From NCBI GenBank assembly GCA_016219425.1, contig JACRNB010000008.1, forward strand, positions 272,101 through 336,100: a DNA stretch of 64,000 nt. The letters are read 5' to 3'. Shown piece after piece: positions 1-8,410 of this stretch (position 1 is the first letter of the stretch; every line of letters begins with the position of its first letter). The notes beneath the pieces are model-generated. The model did no database searches and had not been told where the DNA came from. It saw only the letters and a program-made list of their open reading frames with translations. The DNA comes from Betaproteobacteria bacterium (GTDB lineage Bacteria; Pseudomonadota; Gammaproteobacteria; Burkholderiales; Thiobacillaceae). The position numbers and the translations under genes were made by a program.

Positions 1-7
1 CTCAGGG

Positions 8-454
8 TTACTTGGTCACGCGGGCCTGACCGCCGGATTCCAGCACCCGCACCCGGTCGCCCACGGCGAATTTCTCGCCGGCGTCTTCCTGGGCCACGGC
101 GATGAACCGGCCTGAGTCGAGACGCACGGTGACTTCAATGCCTGCCTTGGCGGTGGCGGAACTTTCCGCCGCCGCACCGGCGACGCCGCCAATCACCGCG
201 CCGATGACGGAACCGATGGTGGCCCCTTTGCCGCGTCCCGCCTCGCTGCCGGCGACGCCGCCCACCACGCCGCCTGCCGCTGCGCCGATGCCGGAGGCCG
301 TGCCTTCGAGCTTGACCGGACGCACCGCCTCCACCACGCCCATCTTCACCTCGTAGACCTTGCGCGCCTCGGCGCGCTCGTAGTCGCCGCCGCCCTTGCC
401 GCTGGCGCACCCGGCCAGCGTTGCGGGAATCAGTAACCAGAGCAGTCGTTTCAT
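8..454 (-). CDS. glycine-zipper (SlyB-like) outer-membrane lipoprotein
   Basis: A 148-residue protein with a lipoprotein signal: MKRLLWLLIPATLAGC ends in the lipobox LAGC, with Cys16 as the predicted lipidated residue. Residues about 51-97 form a glycine-zipper stretch of repeated GxxxG spacing (GVVGG, GVAGS, GAVIGG), as in SlyB/Pcp-type lipoproteins with a two-helix membrane hairpin. The C-terminal 45 residues look like a small beta domain ending in VGDRVRVLESGG. The start was moved to the Met at 454 because GAGGAGAACGAA lies just upstream and the signal peptide begins there; an in-frame Met 12 codons upstream has no such support. It follows the kinase gene by 10 bases and is probably cotranscribed with it. 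An envelope structural role is inferred from the family. Confidence 0.8.
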   Translation of the reverse strand: MKRLLWLLIPATLAGCASGKGGGDYERAEARKVYEVKMGVVEAVRPVKLEGTASGIGAAAGGVVGGVAGSEAGRGKGATIGSVIGAVIGGVAGAAAESSATAKAGIEVTVRLDSGRFIAVAQEDAGEKFAVGDRVRVLESGGQARVTK

Positions 455-464
455 TTCGTTCTCC

Positions 465-1400
465 TCACGCCAAGGCGTAGCCGTATTCATCCTTGAACCG
501 CTGCGCGATCTCGTCCCAGGCGTAACGGTGGTTCTGGCCGCCGCGGTGGCCGATCTTCACCGTGCCGACCAGCCCGGCGAGACGCCCGATGGTGGGCCAG
601 TCATAGCCCTTGTGCAGGCCCGTCATCAGGCCGGCGCGGAAGGCGTCGCCGCACCCCGTGGGGTCCACCACTTCCGCCGCCTTGACCACGGGGATGTCGT
701 GCACCTGACCGTCCGCGTAGATGCGCGAACCGTCGCCGCCCAGGGTGACGATCAGGGCCTGCACATGCTTCGCCAGTTGCTCCAGGGTGAGCCCGGTGCG
801 CTCCTGCAGCAGCTTGGCCTCGTAATCGTTCACCGTGAGGTAGTCCGCCCGATGCACGAAGTTCAGCAACTCCTCGCCGCCGAACATGGGCAGGCCCTGG
901 CCGGGGTCGAAGATGAAGGGGATGCCCGCCTCGTGAAACTGGCGTGCGTGGTCGATCATGCCCTGGCGGCCATCCGGGGAAACGATGCCCAGGCCGATGC
1001 CGCTGGCGTCCATCACCTGGTTTTCGTGCGAGAAATTCATCGCGCCGGGGTGGAAGGCGGTGATCTGGTTGTCCGAGAGGTCGGTGGTGATGAAGGCCTG
1101 CGCGGTGTAACTGTTGGCGATCTCGCGCACATGGGTGCGCTCCAGGCCGAGCAGATCAAGGCGGTCGTGATAGGGGCCGAAGTCGTCGCCCACGGTGGCC
1201 ATGATCACCGGCTCGCCGCCCAGCAGTTTCATGTTGTAGGCGATGTTGCCGGCGCAACCGCCGTACTCGCGGCGCATGTCCGGCACCAGGAAGGCGACGT
1301 TCAGGATGTGGATCTGCTCGGGCAGGATGTGGTTCTTGAACTGGTCGTGAAACACCATGATGGTGTCGAAGGCCATGGAGCCGCAGATGAGGGTGCGCAT
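465..1400 (-). CDS. PfkB/ribokinase-family carbohydrate or nucleoside kinase
   Basis: A 311-residue sugar/nucleoside kinase of the PfkB fold. The N-terminal half has the substrate-side signature GGCAGN (residues 47-52). The C-terminal signature DPTGCGDAFRAG (from residue 246) carries the catalytic base Asp252 and the anion hole that binds the ATP gamma-phosphate. Length and motifs fit the ribokinase/adenosine kinase group, and proteobacterial relatives are usually annotated simply as carbohydrate kinase family protein. The substrate cannot be told from sequence. The start at MRTLICGS was preferred over a Met 11 codons upstream because the Rossmann-like first strand begins there. The lipoprotein gene follows after 10 bases. 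It stands behind the ccm terminator, so it is probably its own transcript. Confidence 0.8.
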   Translation of the reverse strand: MRTLICGSMAFDTIMVFHDQFKNHILPEQIHILNVAFLVPDMRREYGGCAGNIAYNMKLLGGEPVIMATVGDDFGPYHDRLDLLGLERTHVREIANSYTAQAFITTDLSDNQITAFHPGAMNFSHENQVMDASGIGLGIVSPDGRQGMIDHARQFHEAGIPFIFDPGQGLPMFGGEELLNFVHRADYLTVNDYEAKLLQERTGLTLEQLAKHVQALIVTLGGDGSRIYADGQVHDIPVVKAAEVVDPTGCGDAFRAGLMTGLHKGYDWPTIGRLAGLVGTVKIGHRGGQNHRYAWDEIAQRFKDEYGYALA

Positions 1401-1451
1401 GCAATTCTCGGAGTGGTCGGGAAAGGCCGGCATTTTCCTGCCGGAACCCTG

Positions 1452-1480
1452 AAAAAAACAGGCCCGCGCTCAGGCGGGCC
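1452..1480 (-). terminator. Rho-independent terminator of the ccm operon
   Basis: Read on the minus strand, a GGCCCGC/GCGGGCC stem (1461-1467 with 1474-1480) is followed by TG and seven T residues (complement of 1452-1458). It lies about 20 bases beyond the stop of ccmI, so it should end the ccm transcript. Confidence 0.8.
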
Positions 1481-1501
1481 GTGGTCGATGCAGAAAACGC
1501 C

Positions 1502-2782
1502 TCAGGGCTTCACTTTGTCGATCACCAGTTTCACGCCCTTGCTTCCCACCTTCACGCTGGTGAGGGTTCCCTCCAGGTCGCCGCTGGCGCCCTTGACGTC
1601 GCCGCTTTTGGAGACGCGGGCGGTGAGGTTGATTTCCTTGAAGTTGGAGAGGCGGTTGTCCGGGTTCATGGCCATGCCGTCATTCAGCTCGAACTCCAGC
1701 GGGAACTGGCTTGCGGTGGCGCGGATGGCGGCCACCGGGGCGCCGCTGGCGCCGGCGCGGGCGAACAGGAAGATGGCGTCCTGAGCGCCCACCTTGCCCT
1801 TGAGGGCGGGAGCGAGGGACAGGGTGCCCTGGATGGTGGCGTTGGCGGCCTTTTCCTTGGACTTGCCGTTGCCCGTGTCGGACAGATTGTCCATGCCCGT
1901 CAGCGTCCCCTTCAGCAGACGTTCCGCCTCCTTTTGCGCCTCCAGGATGTCTTGGGCGTAGGGCGAATCCGGCGGCAACTGCTTGTAGAGCCGCTTCATG
2001 TAGTAGGCCGCCTTGGCGAAGCCTTTTTCCTGAAAGGCGTGAATGCCCGCCAGCTCCAGACCCTTGATGTCGTTGGGATCCTTCTCCAGGGCCTGCATCA
2101 CCAGCTCGATGGGCTTGCCGGCCAGGGCGCGGTTGTTCTTGATGGCCAGGGCCTCGGCGTAGCCGGTCATGATGGAAGGCACGTCGGGGCGCAGCTTCAT
2201 GGCCTTCTCGTAGGCGGTCAGCGCCTCCGGGTAGTGCCCCACGGCGGCGTAGGTCTTGGCCAGGATGCTCCAGGCCTCGCCATCGTTCGGGTCGGTCTTG
2301 GTCTTTTCCTCCACCTTCTGGATCATCTGCATGATGTCGTGCTCGCCCTTCACCTGGCCCTCGACCGCACCACCGCCGCTGGCCTGGGCTTCGGCGATGG
2401 CCACCAGGGACATGGGGTTGCCGAGCCAGAAGTAGAGGCCGAAAGCGGCTACCGGCAGGACGCCGGCCAGGGAGAAACCGAGGCGGCGGCTGGCGACCGG
2501 CGCCATCACCGCATCCTCCTTGGCGAGCGCGTCCTCCGCCAGACGGGCTTCCAGTTCGAGCTTGCCGGCCTGGAACTGCTCTTCGCTGAGCAGGCCGCCG
2601 GCGCGGTCGGCCTCCATTTCCTTCATCTGGTCACGGTAGACCGCGATGTTGATGTCGCGGCGCGCGGTCTTGGCGGCGACCGCCTTCTTGCGCAGGAGCG
2701 GGGGCAGCACGAAGGCCAGGGCGATGGCGACGCAGAGAGCGGCGGCGAGCCAGAAAAAGGTGACGGACCAGAACGGGTTCAT
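1502..2782 (-). CDS. ccmI: cytochrome c biogenesis protein CcmI (with TPR domain)
   Basis: A 426-residue inner-membrane component of the System I apocytochrome/heme ligation complex. The N-terminus (FWSVTFFWLAAALCVAIA) is a first membrane segment. It is followed by a basic coiled cytoplasmic stretch (about 30-85), a second membrane segment near 105-120, and a periplasmic TPR region (about 150-290, with GEAWSILAKTYAAVGHYPEALTAY-type repeats cut short here) that in this family binds apocytochrome C-termini. The last about 100 residues form a further beta-rich domain common in proteobacterial long CcmI. It overlaps ccmH by four bases (ATGA) and is the last gene of the ccm operon, followed by a clear terminator. 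Confidence 0.93.
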   Translation of the reverse strand: MNPFWSVTFFWLAAALCVAIALAFVLPPLLRKKAVAAKTARRDINIAVYRDQMKEMEADRAGGLLSEEQFQAGKLELEARLAEDALAKEDAVMAPVASRRLGFSLAGVLPVAAFGLYFWLGNPMSLVAIAEAQASGGGAVEGQVKGEHDIMQMIQKVEEKTKTDPNDGEAWSILAKTYAAVGHYPEALTAYEKAMKLRPDVPSIMTGYAEALAIKNNRALAGKPIELVMQALEKDPNDIKGLELAGIHAFQEKGFAKAAYYMKRLYKQLPPDSPYAQDILEAQKEAERLLKGTLTGMDNLSDTGNGKSKEKAANATIQGTLSLAPALKGKVGAQDAIFLFARAGASGAPVAAIRATASQFPLEFELNDGMAMNPDNRLSNFKEINLTARVSKSGDVKGASGDLEGTLTSVKVGSKGVKLVIDKVKP

Positions 2783-3231
2783 TGCTTTTCATCCAGTAGT
2801 TGGGCGGCGGCGGCGAGTTGTTTCGCGTCCGTCGGGTTGTCTTGCAGGGTGCGGCGCTTCTTCAGGGTGACGTACCAGACCGCGCCGCCGATGCCGAGGA
2901 ACAGCAGCGGCCCCAGCCACAGCAGGTAGGTCACCGGCTTGAACGGCGGACGGTAGAGCACAAAGTCGCCATAGCGCTCGGTGAGGTAGGCAACGACCTG
3001 CTGGTCATTCTTGCCCGTCTTCATCTGGGCGCGGATCTCGCGGCGCAGGTCTTCCGCCAGTTCGGCGTGGGAGCCGGCCAGGGATTCGTTCTGGCACACC
3101 AGGCAGCGCAGGTCTTCCGCCAGCTTGACCATGCGTTGCTCGATGGCCGGGTCTTCGCCCACGGGGATGGCCTCGCCGGCGTGGGTCGGAATCGCCAGGG
3201 CCAGCAGGAGGGAAATCAGAACGGCTTTCAT
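2779..3231 (-). CDS. ccmH: cytochrome c biogenesis protein CcmH
   Basis: A 150-residue membrane-anchored thiol oxidoreductase that keeps apocytochrome CXXCH cysteines reduced for heme attachment. A signal peptide ends near residue 18. The hallmark LRCLVCQNES gives redox cysteines Cys43 and Cys46, and a single C-terminal membrane helix lies at about 95-122. The start MKAVLISLLL at 3231 overlaps the ccmG stop by four bases. A longer in-frame reading further upstream would run through ccmG and is a shadow. This is the short CcmH; its TPR partner is the separate ccmI immediately downstream. Confidence 0.94.
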   Translation of the reverse strand: MKAVLISLLLALAIPTHAGEAIPVGEDPAIEQRMVKLAEDLRCLVCQNESLAGSHAELAEDLRREIRAQMKTGKNDQQVVAYLTERYGDFVLYRPPFKPVTYLLWLGPLLFLGIGGAVWYVTLKKRRTLQDNPTDAKQLAAAAQLLDEKQ

Positions 3232-3749
3232 GCGCCCAACTCCTTCAGTTTCGGCTCGAACTTCTTCTTCCAGACTTCCGGGTCGATGGGGCCGACGTGC
3301 TTCATGCGGATCACGCCGGTCTTGTCGATGACGTAGGTCTCCGGGGTGCCGGTGACGCCGTAGTCGATGCCCACCCTGCCGCTGAGGTCGTCCGGCACGG
3401 CGTGGTAGGGACTGCCGTGTTGGCCGAGTAGCTGGGCGGCCTCGCGCTCCTTGTCCTTCCAGTTGAGGCCGACGATGGGGGCGGACTGGCTCTGGGCCAG
3501 ACCCATCAGCACCGGATGCTCCTGGCGGCAGGACACGCACCAGGGCGCCCAGACGTTGAGCAGCCAGACCCGGCCCTTCATGTCGGCGGGGCTGAAGGTC
3601 TTGTCGGGTTGACCCACCAGCGGCAGGGTGAAGGCCGGGGCCGGTTTGCCGATGAAGGGCGAGGGCACCTCGCGCGGGTTGAGGAACAGACCCTTGGCGA
3701 AGAAGCCGACCAGGACGAAGAAGAGGATGAGGGGTAGCCAGCGCTTCAT
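3228..3749 (-). CDS. ccmG: thiol:disulfide interchange protein CcmG/DsbE
   Basis: A 173-residue periplasmic thioredoxin-fold protein anchored by an N-terminal helix (residues about 4-22). The active site is WCVSC (Cys71, Cys74) within VWAPWCVSCRQEHP, and GVTGTPETYVID contains the conserved cis-proline loop. It reduces CcmH or the apocytochrome in System I maturation. It follows ccmF with a single-base gap and overlaps ccmH by four bases. Confidence 0.94.
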   Translation of the reverse strand: MKRWLPLILFFVLVGFFAKGLFLNPREVPSPFIGKPAPAFTLPLVGQPDKTFSPADMKGRVWLLNVWAPWCVSCRQEHPVLMGLAQSQSAPIVGLNWKDKEREAAQLLGQHGSPYHAVPDDLSGRVGIDYGVTGTPETYVIDKTGVIRMKHVGPIDPEVWKKKFEPKLKELGA

Positions 3750-3750
3750 C

Positions 3751-5712
3751 TCAAGCCCCCTGCGCCGCAGCGCCTGCGGGTGCGGCGGCCTTCACCGCGA
3801 TGCGGTAGCGCCGGTCTGACGCCGCCAGGAAGCCGCCGATCACCAACATCAGCCCGCCGATCCAGAGCCAGTTGATGAAGGGTTTGTGGAATACGCGCAC
3901 GGCCCAGGATTTGGCCTCTTCATCCAGGGGTTCGCCCAGGGCGACATAGACGTCGCGGAAGAAGTTGGGGTGGATGGCGGCCTCGGTCATGGGCATGCCG
4001 GAGGCGTTGTAAATGCGCTTCTCGGGATGCAGCGTGAACAGCTTCTTGCCGTCGCGGCTCACTTCCACCGTGCCGCGGGCGGCGCGGTAGTTGGGGCCCA
4101 TGCGTTCCGTGGTGCCCTGGAAGGTGAAGGTGTAGCCGGCCATGGTGGTGTGGTCGCCCACATTCATGCGCACGTCCCGCTCTTCCTGGTAATTCGCCAC
4201 CAGGGTGATGCCGGCCACGCCCCAGGCCAGGCCCAGGTGGGCAAGCTGCATGCCCCAGAAGGCGCGCGGCAGACGGGTCAGGCGCGCGCCGGTCTTCAGG
4301 CGCTCGCGGAAACCGATCAGCACGGTCAGGGTGATCCATACCGCCAGGGTGAAGCCCAGGGTGGCCCAGGGGTTGAACCCCTTCAAGGTCAGCGGCAGCA
4401 GTAAGCCGGTGGCGACGGCGATGGCGAGCGCCCATTTCAGGCGGGTCACCATGTCCGGCAGGCTGGATTCCTTCCAGCGCGTGAGCGGGCCGACGCCCAT
4501 GAGGAACAGGGCGGGGGCCATCAGCGGCACGAACACGGCGTTGAAGTAGGGCGGGCCGACCGAGATCTTGCCCATGCCCAGCGCATCCATCAGCAGCGGG
4601 TAGAGGGTGCCCAGGAGCACCGAGCCCATCGCCGCCAGCAGGATGACGTTGTTGGCCAGCAACATGGCCTCGCGCGAGAACCAGTTGAACGCGCCGCCAG
4701 TGAGCATCCGAGGGGCGCGCCAGGCGAACAGGGCGAGGGAGCCGCCGATCACCACGACCAGGAAGCCGAGGATGAACGCGCCGCGCGCCGGGTCGGTGGC
4801 GAAGGCGTGCACCGAGGAGAGCACGCCGGAACGCACCAGGAAGGTGCCCAGCAGCGAGAGCGAGAAGGCGGTGAGCGCGAGCAGCACGGTCCAGGCCTTG
4901 AACGCGCCGCGTTTCTCGGTGACCGCGAGGGAGTGGATCAGGGCGGTGCCGGCGATCCAGGGCATGAACGAGGCGTTTTCGGTCGGATCCCAGAACCACC
5001 AGCCGCCCCAGCCGAGTTCGTTGTAGGCCCACCAGCTGCCGAGGGCGATGCCGAGGGTGAGAAAGGCCCAGGCCACCGTGGTCCAGGGCCGCGACCAGCG
5101 CGCCCAGGCGGCGTCGAGGCGACCGGAGAGCAGGGCGGCGATGGCGAAGGCGAAGGCCACGGAGAAGCCGACATAGCCCATGTAGAGCATGGGCGGGTGG
5201 ATCACCATGCCGGGGTCTTGCAGCAGCGGGTTCATGTCGCGCCCGTCGGCGGCGGCGGGCAGCAGGCGCAGGAAGGGGTTGGAGGTGGTGAGCAGGAAGG
5301 CGAGGAAGCCGGTGGAGACCAGGCCCATGATGCCGATCACGCGCGCCACCATGTCATCCGGCAGGTGGCGCGAGAACACGGAAACGGCTGTGGTCCAGAA
5401 CCCGAGGATCAATGCCCACAGCAGCATGGAGCCTTCATGCGAGCCCCAGGTGGCGGTGAAGCGGTAGATCTCGGGCAGTTGCGAGAAGGAGTTGCGCGCC
5501 ACGTTCTCGACCGAGAAATCGTTGTGCAGGAAGGACCAGGCGAGACAACCGAAGGCCAGGGCGACGAATACGAACTGCCCCTGCGCCGCCGGACGCGCCA
5601 CCGCCATCAGGGTGAGGTTGCCGCGTTGTGCGCCGATGAGGGGCAGGATGGCTTGGGTCAGCGCCAGCAGCAGCGCGATGATGAGGGCGAAATGGCCGAG
5701 TTCGGGGATCAT
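3751..5712 (-). CDS. ccmF: heme lyase CcmF
   Basis: A 653-residue polytopic inner-membrane protein of the heme handling superfamily, which attaches heme from holo-CcmE to apocytochromes together with CcmH/CcmI. The tryptophan-rich WWD signature GWGGWWFWDPTENASFMPW starts near residue 234. Conserved heme-ligand histidine contexts are visible (GSHEGSMLLW near 90, VIHPPMLYMGY near 170). Length matches the usual about 650 residues. It is separated from ccmE by about 670 bases holding repeats and two small ORFs, which is unusual because ccmE and ccmF are normally adjacent. Confidence 0.95.
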   Translation of the reverse strand: MIPELGHFALIIALLLALTQAILPLIGAQRGNLTLMAVARPAAQGQFVFVALAFGCLAWSFLHNDFSVENVARNSFSQLPEIYRFTATWGSHEGSMLLWALILGFWTTAVSVFSRHLPDDMVARVIGIMGLVSTGFLAFLLTTSNPFLRLLPAAADGRDMNPLLQDPGMVIHPPMLYMGYVGFSVAFAFAIAALLSGRLDAAWARWSRPWTTVAWAFLTLGIALGSWWAYNELGWGGWWFWDPTENASFMPWIAGTALIHSLAVTEKRGAFKAWTVLLALTAFSLSLLGTFLVRSGVLSSVHAFATDPARGAFILGFLVVVIGGSLALFAWRAPRMLTGGAFNWFSREAMLLANNVILLAAMGSVLLGTLYPLLMDALGMGKISVGPPYFNAVFVPLMAPALFLMGVGPLTRWKESSLPDMVTRLKWALAIAVATGLLLPLTLKGFNPWATLGFTLAVWITLTVLIGFRERLKTGARLTRLPRAFWGMQLAHLGLAWGVAGITLVANYQEERDVRMNVGDHTTMAGYTFTFQGTTERMGPNYRAARGTVEVSRDGKKLFTLHPEKRIYNASGMPMTEAAIHPNFFRDVYVALGEPLDEEAKSWAVRVFHKPFINWLWIGGLMLVIGGFLAASDRRYRIAVKAAAPAGAAAQGA

Positions 5713-5723
5713 GCGGCGGCTCC

Positions 5724-5803
5724 GTCATTCCCGCGCACGCGGGAATCCAGGTTGTTGGGCTGTTGGAATGTCACGACTGGATTCCCGCTTGAGCGGGAAT
5801 GAC
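5724..5803. repeat. ATTCCCGC-type inverted REP pair, ccmF side
   Basis: Two 20-bp palindromes, ATTCCCGCGCACGCGGGAAT at 5727-5746 and ATTCCCGCTTGAGCGGGAAT at 5781-5800, are bounded by GTC on the left and GAC on the right. Together they form an inverted pair (BIME-like). A second pair lies at 6105-6201, so the GIY-YIG ORF sits between two pairs. Confidence 0.85.
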
Positions 5804-5805
5804 CG

Positions 5806-6096
5806 TCAGAGGATGTCTTCATACAAATCACGCCAGGCACTGTTGCTCTCCTCGATGAGCTGGATTTTCCAGTCTCGGTTCCACTTCTTGATCTGCTTCT
5901 CGCGCGTTATCGCGCCTTCCATCGTTTCATGGCGCTCAAACCAGACCAGATGGTGAACGCCGTACTGCTTGGTGAAACCCTCTGCCAGTTCCTGCTTGTG
6001 CTCGTACACCCGCTTGGGCAGGTCGCTGGTGACGCCAACATAGAGAGTGCCATTACGTCGGCTGGCCAACAGGTACACACAGGGAAGTCTGTCCAA
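5806..6096 (-). CDS. GIY-YIG superfamily small nuclease-like protein
   Basis: A 96-residue protein matching the stand-alone GIY-YIG domain family (UPF0213/YhbQ and SLX1-like). VYLLASRRNGTLYVGVTSD is the GIY-YIG core (here VYLL and LYVGVT), RVYEHKQ is the conserved Arg/His region, and the Glu of TREKQIKKW is the expected metal-binding glutamate. Such ORFs are common in proteobacterial intergenic repeat regions and their function is not established. It is bounded by ATTCCCGC repeat pairs on both sides and stands on the same strand as the ccm genes, so it is probably read through with them. Confidence 0.85.
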   Translation of the reverse strand: MDRLPCVYLLASRRNGTLYVGVTSDLPKRVYEHKQELAEGFTKQYGVHHLVWFERHETMEGAITREKQIKKWNRDWKIQLIEESNSAWRDLYEDIL

Positions 6097-6104
6097 GACT
6101 CACC

Positions 6105-6201
6105 GTCATTCCCGCGAAAGCGGGAATCCAGTTTGTGCGCAAAGTGGTGGTTGAACAGAAATCAGATAGACAAACTGGATTCCCGCTTTCGCGGGAATGA
6201 C
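6105..6201. repeat. ATTCCCGC-type inverted REP pair, ccmE side
   Basis: Palindromes at 6108-6127 (ATTCCCGCGAAAGCGGGAAT) and 6179-6198 (ATTCCCGCTTTCGCGGGAAT) are flanked by GTC and GAC. Between them, short complementary segments (ATCCAGTTTGT near 6125 and ACAAACTGGAT near 6170) extend the inverted symmetry, so the whole block could fold as one long hairpin. Confidence 0.85.
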
Positions 6202-6208
6202 GGGGGCT

Positions 6209-6376
6209 TTACTCATGACCACGCAGCCCACAAAGCATCCCCACCACCTCCCGCAGATTGGCATTCAATTCATCCAGGTTTTCGCCCTGACTATGGGCGC
6301 CGGGGAAGCCGGGGATATAGCCAACAAACAAGCCGGTCTGAGCGCATCGTTCAACCACCGCCATATAGTTCCTCAT
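6209..6376 (-). CDS. solitary HicB-like antitoxin-type protein
   Basis: A 55-residue ORF starting MRNYMAVVERC with a strong upstream GAGGAG. The sequence GLFVGYIPGFPGAHSQGENL followed by DELNANLREVVGML is the partial RNase-H-like fold of HicB antitoxins (the GYIPGFPGAHSQGE loop is very characteristic). It is shorter than full HicB proteins and lacks a C-terminal DNA-binding part. No hicA partner is visible on either side. It lies between ccmE and the repeat/GIY-YIG block. It may be an orphan HicB-like protein or the remnant of a toxin-antitoxin locus. Confidence 0.75.
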   Translation of the reverse strand: MRNYMAVVERCAQTGLFVGYIPGFPGAHSQGENLDELNANLREVVGMLCGLRGHE

Positions 6377-6386
6377 CTTCTACTCC

Positions 6387-6833
6387 TCACTGCACCACCG
6401 ACTTCTGCGCCTTGGCCGCCTGTTCCAGGGCCTGGGCGGCCTCGGGCGGCATGTAGTTCTCGTCGTGCTTGGCCAGCACCTGGGTGGCGGCGAACGCGCC
6501 GTCCGCGCCCAGCTTGCCTTCCGCCACCACGCCTTTGCCTTCCTTGAACAGGTCGGGAAGGATGCCCTTGTAGACCACGGACATGGTCTTGGCGGTGTCG
6601 GTGACGATGAAGCGTGTGGTCAGGCCGTCGCCCTCGCGTTTCACGCTGCCCGCTTCCACCAGACCGCCGATGCGGAAGGCCCGATCTGCGGGAGCCTTGC
6701 CTGCCGCCACTTCAGTGGGGGAGAAGAAGAACACCAGATTGCTCTGGAAGGCATTGAGGATGAGCGCGGCGGCGATGCCGAGGCCGGCCAGACCCAGGAC
6801 GATGACCAGGAGTTTCTTGTGTCTGGATTTCAC
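6387..6833 (-). CDS. ccmE: heme chaperone CcmE
   Basis: A 148-residue periplasmic heme chaperone with an N-terminal anchor (about 7-25). The covalent heme-binding His123 lies in [11 protein letters not shown] with the conserved HxxxY spacing (Tyr127). The beta-barrel core includes [14 protein letters not shown]. The start is taken as GTG at 6833, which overlaps the ccmD stop by four bases (GTGA). Reading further upstream in frame leads into a shadow of ccmD. Confidence 0.94.
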   Translation of the reverse strand: MKSRHKKLLVIVLGLAGLGIAAALILNAFQSNLVFFFSPTEVAAGKAPADRAFRIGGLVEAGSVKREGDGLTTRFIVTDTAKTMSVVYKGILPDLFKEGKGVVAEGKLGADGAFAATQVLAKHDENYMPPEAAQALEQAAKAQKSVVQ

Positions 6834-7003
6834 TGCTCTTCCCACTGTTGCATGCGTTTGAGGCGGCGGCGAGTGTCGGTGTCGGCCCGGCGCAAAAGAA
6901 TGACCTCGATCAAGATGACCAGGGCGGTCACCCCATAGGAACTCCAGACGTAGAGGCCGTAGCCCCCCATCGCCCAGAAATCGGACCAGCTTGCCCAATG
7001 CAT
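6830..7003 (-). CDS. ccmD: heme exporter protein CcmD
   Basis: A 57-residue single-span membrane protein. [20 protein letters not shown] precedes a membrane segment ([12 protein letters not shown]) and a basic tail, the standard CcmD pattern. It stabilises the CcmABC-heme:CcmE complex. The start at 7003 lies one base after the ccmC stop. A Met six codons upstream would overlap ccmC and is less likely. Confidence 0.9.
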   Translation of the reverse strand: MHWASWSDFWAMGGYGLYVWSSYGVTALVILIEVILLRRADTDTRRRLKRMQQWEEQ

Positions 7004-7004
7004 C

Positions 7005-7739
7005 TCAGGCCTCCTTCGCAAGAATGTCCTTGGCCCACTCGGTCTGCCGCTCCCGCTCCAGGATGAGGCGGCGCACCCGGATGAAGGCCACGGCGATGGT
7101 GTAGAACCAGGCGGCGACGGCCAGGAGCAACATGCCGATCAGCATGGTCTGGGCCATGGAGGGGGCCTTGGTGAGGTTGATGGTGGAACCCTGGTGCAGG
7201 GTGTTCCACCACTTCACCGAGAAATAGATGATGGGGATGTTGATGGCGCCGATCAGGGTCAGCAGCGCCCCGGCGCGGTCGCCCCGGCGCACGTCGTCGA
7301 TGCTGGCCCACAGGGCCATGATGCCGGCGTAGAGGAAGAGCAGGATGAGTTCCGAGGTCAGGCGCGCATCCCACACCCACCAGGCGCCCCACATGGGCTT
7401 GCCCCACGCGGCCCCGGTCCACAGGGCGACAACGGTGAACATGGCCCCGGTGGGGGCCAGGGCGCGGGACATCATGAAGGACAGCCGGGTGTTGAAGGCC
7501 AGACCGATGGCGCCCCAGAAGGCCATCACCAGATAGATGAACATGGACATCCAGGCCGCCGGCACGTGGATGAAGATGATGCGGTAGGCCTCGCTCTGCT
7601 GGAAATCCGTGGGCGCAACGAAGAAGCTGACGTACAGGCCCACTCCGGTGAGCAGGGCGGCGGACCAGGCAAACCAGGGCGTGAGCTGTCCGGCGAGGCG
7701 GTAGAACTGGGAGGGGGCGGCGTAGGTATAGAGGCTCAT
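7005..7739 (-). CDS. ccmC: heme exporter/lyase protein CcmC
   Basis: A 244-residue, six-helix membrane protein that presents heme to CcmE. The WWD signature GKPMWGAWWVWDARLTSE is at about 113-130, with heme-ligand histidine regions FIHVPAAWMSM near 57 and, later, WWNTLHQGS. Length is typical for the family. The start is the Met at 7739, which overlaps the ccmB stop by four bases; the longer in-frame reading upstream is a shadow of ccmB. Confidence 0.95.
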   Translation of the reverse strand: MSLYTYAAPSQFYRLAGQLTPWFAWSAALLTGVGLYVSFFVAPTDFQQSEAYRIIFIHVPAAWMSMFIYLVMAFWGAIGLAFNTRLSFMMSRALAPTGAMFTVVALWTGAAWGKPMWGAWWVWDARLTSELILLFLYAGIMALWASIDDVRRGDRAGALLTLIGAINIPIIYFSVKWWNTLHQGSTINLTKAPSMAQTMLIGMLLLAVAAWFYTIAVAFIRVRRLILERERQTEWAKDILAKEA

Positions 7740-8404
7740 TCGAGGGAGACCCGTAAGGCGGAGGCGGCGATCCAGGGGGCGATCATAAGGGAGAGCATCA
7801 TGAAAGCGCCCAACAGTGACAGGTGAGCCTCGGCTCCAGTTCCCGCCATCACGCCATCCACCGCGCCGGCGCCAAAAATAAGTGCGGGGATGTAGAGGGG
7901 CAGGATCAGCAGGGTAAGCAGGACGCCGCCGCCGCGCAGGCCCAGGGTGAGGGCCGCGCCCACCGCCCCCAGCAGGGAGAGGATGGGGGTGCCCAGGAGC
8001 AGGGAGAACTCCAGCACGAGGATGGCGTCCGGCGGCAGATTGAACTGGATGCCCAGAATCGGCGCGATCAACAGCAGGGGGATGCAGTAGATCAGCCAAT
8101 GGGCCAGGGCCTTGCCCAGCACCAGCAGCACGGTGGGCTCCGGCGACAGCACCATGTGTTCCAGGCTGCCGTCGCGGTGGTCGTCCTCGAACAGCCGCGC
8201 CAGGGAGAGCAGGGAGGCCAGGGTGGCGGCCACCCAGAGCACGCCGGGGCCGATGCGGGCCAGCATCTCCGGTTCCGGCCCGACCCCCAGGGGGAACAGG
8301 CTGGCGACGATGACGAAGAAGAACTGGGCGATGAGCCAGTCGCCGCGACGGCGCGCCGCCAGGGTGAGGTCGCGACGCAGGACGGCGAGGAGGAAGCGGT
8401 GCAT
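7736..8404 (-). CDS. ccmB: heme exporter permease CcmB
   Basis: A 222-residue membrane permease partner of the CcmA ATPase. About six hydrophobic helices and the family segment FEDDHRDGSLEHMVLSP near residue 75 are visible. With CcmA, CcmC and CcmD it forms the complex that releases holo-CcmE. It begins six bases after the ccmA stop and overlaps ccmC. Confidence 0.94.
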   Translation of the reverse strand: MHRFLLAVLRRDLTLAARRRGDWLIAQFFFVIVASLFPLGVGPEPEMLARIGPGVLWVAATLASLLSLARLFEDDHRDGSLEHMVLSPEPTVLLVLGKALAHWLIYCIPLLLIAPILGIQFNLPPDAILVLEFSLLLGTPILSLLGAVGAALTLGLRGGGVLLTLLILPLYIPALIFGAGAVDGVMAGTGAEAHLSLLGAFMMLSLMIAPWIAASALRVSLE

Positions 8405-8410
8405 CGTCTC

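Noticed and set aside
6209..6376. Complete HicAB toxin-antitoxin system
   Set aside because: Only the HicB-like part is present; no HicA-like ORF was found on either strand in the adjacent sequence.
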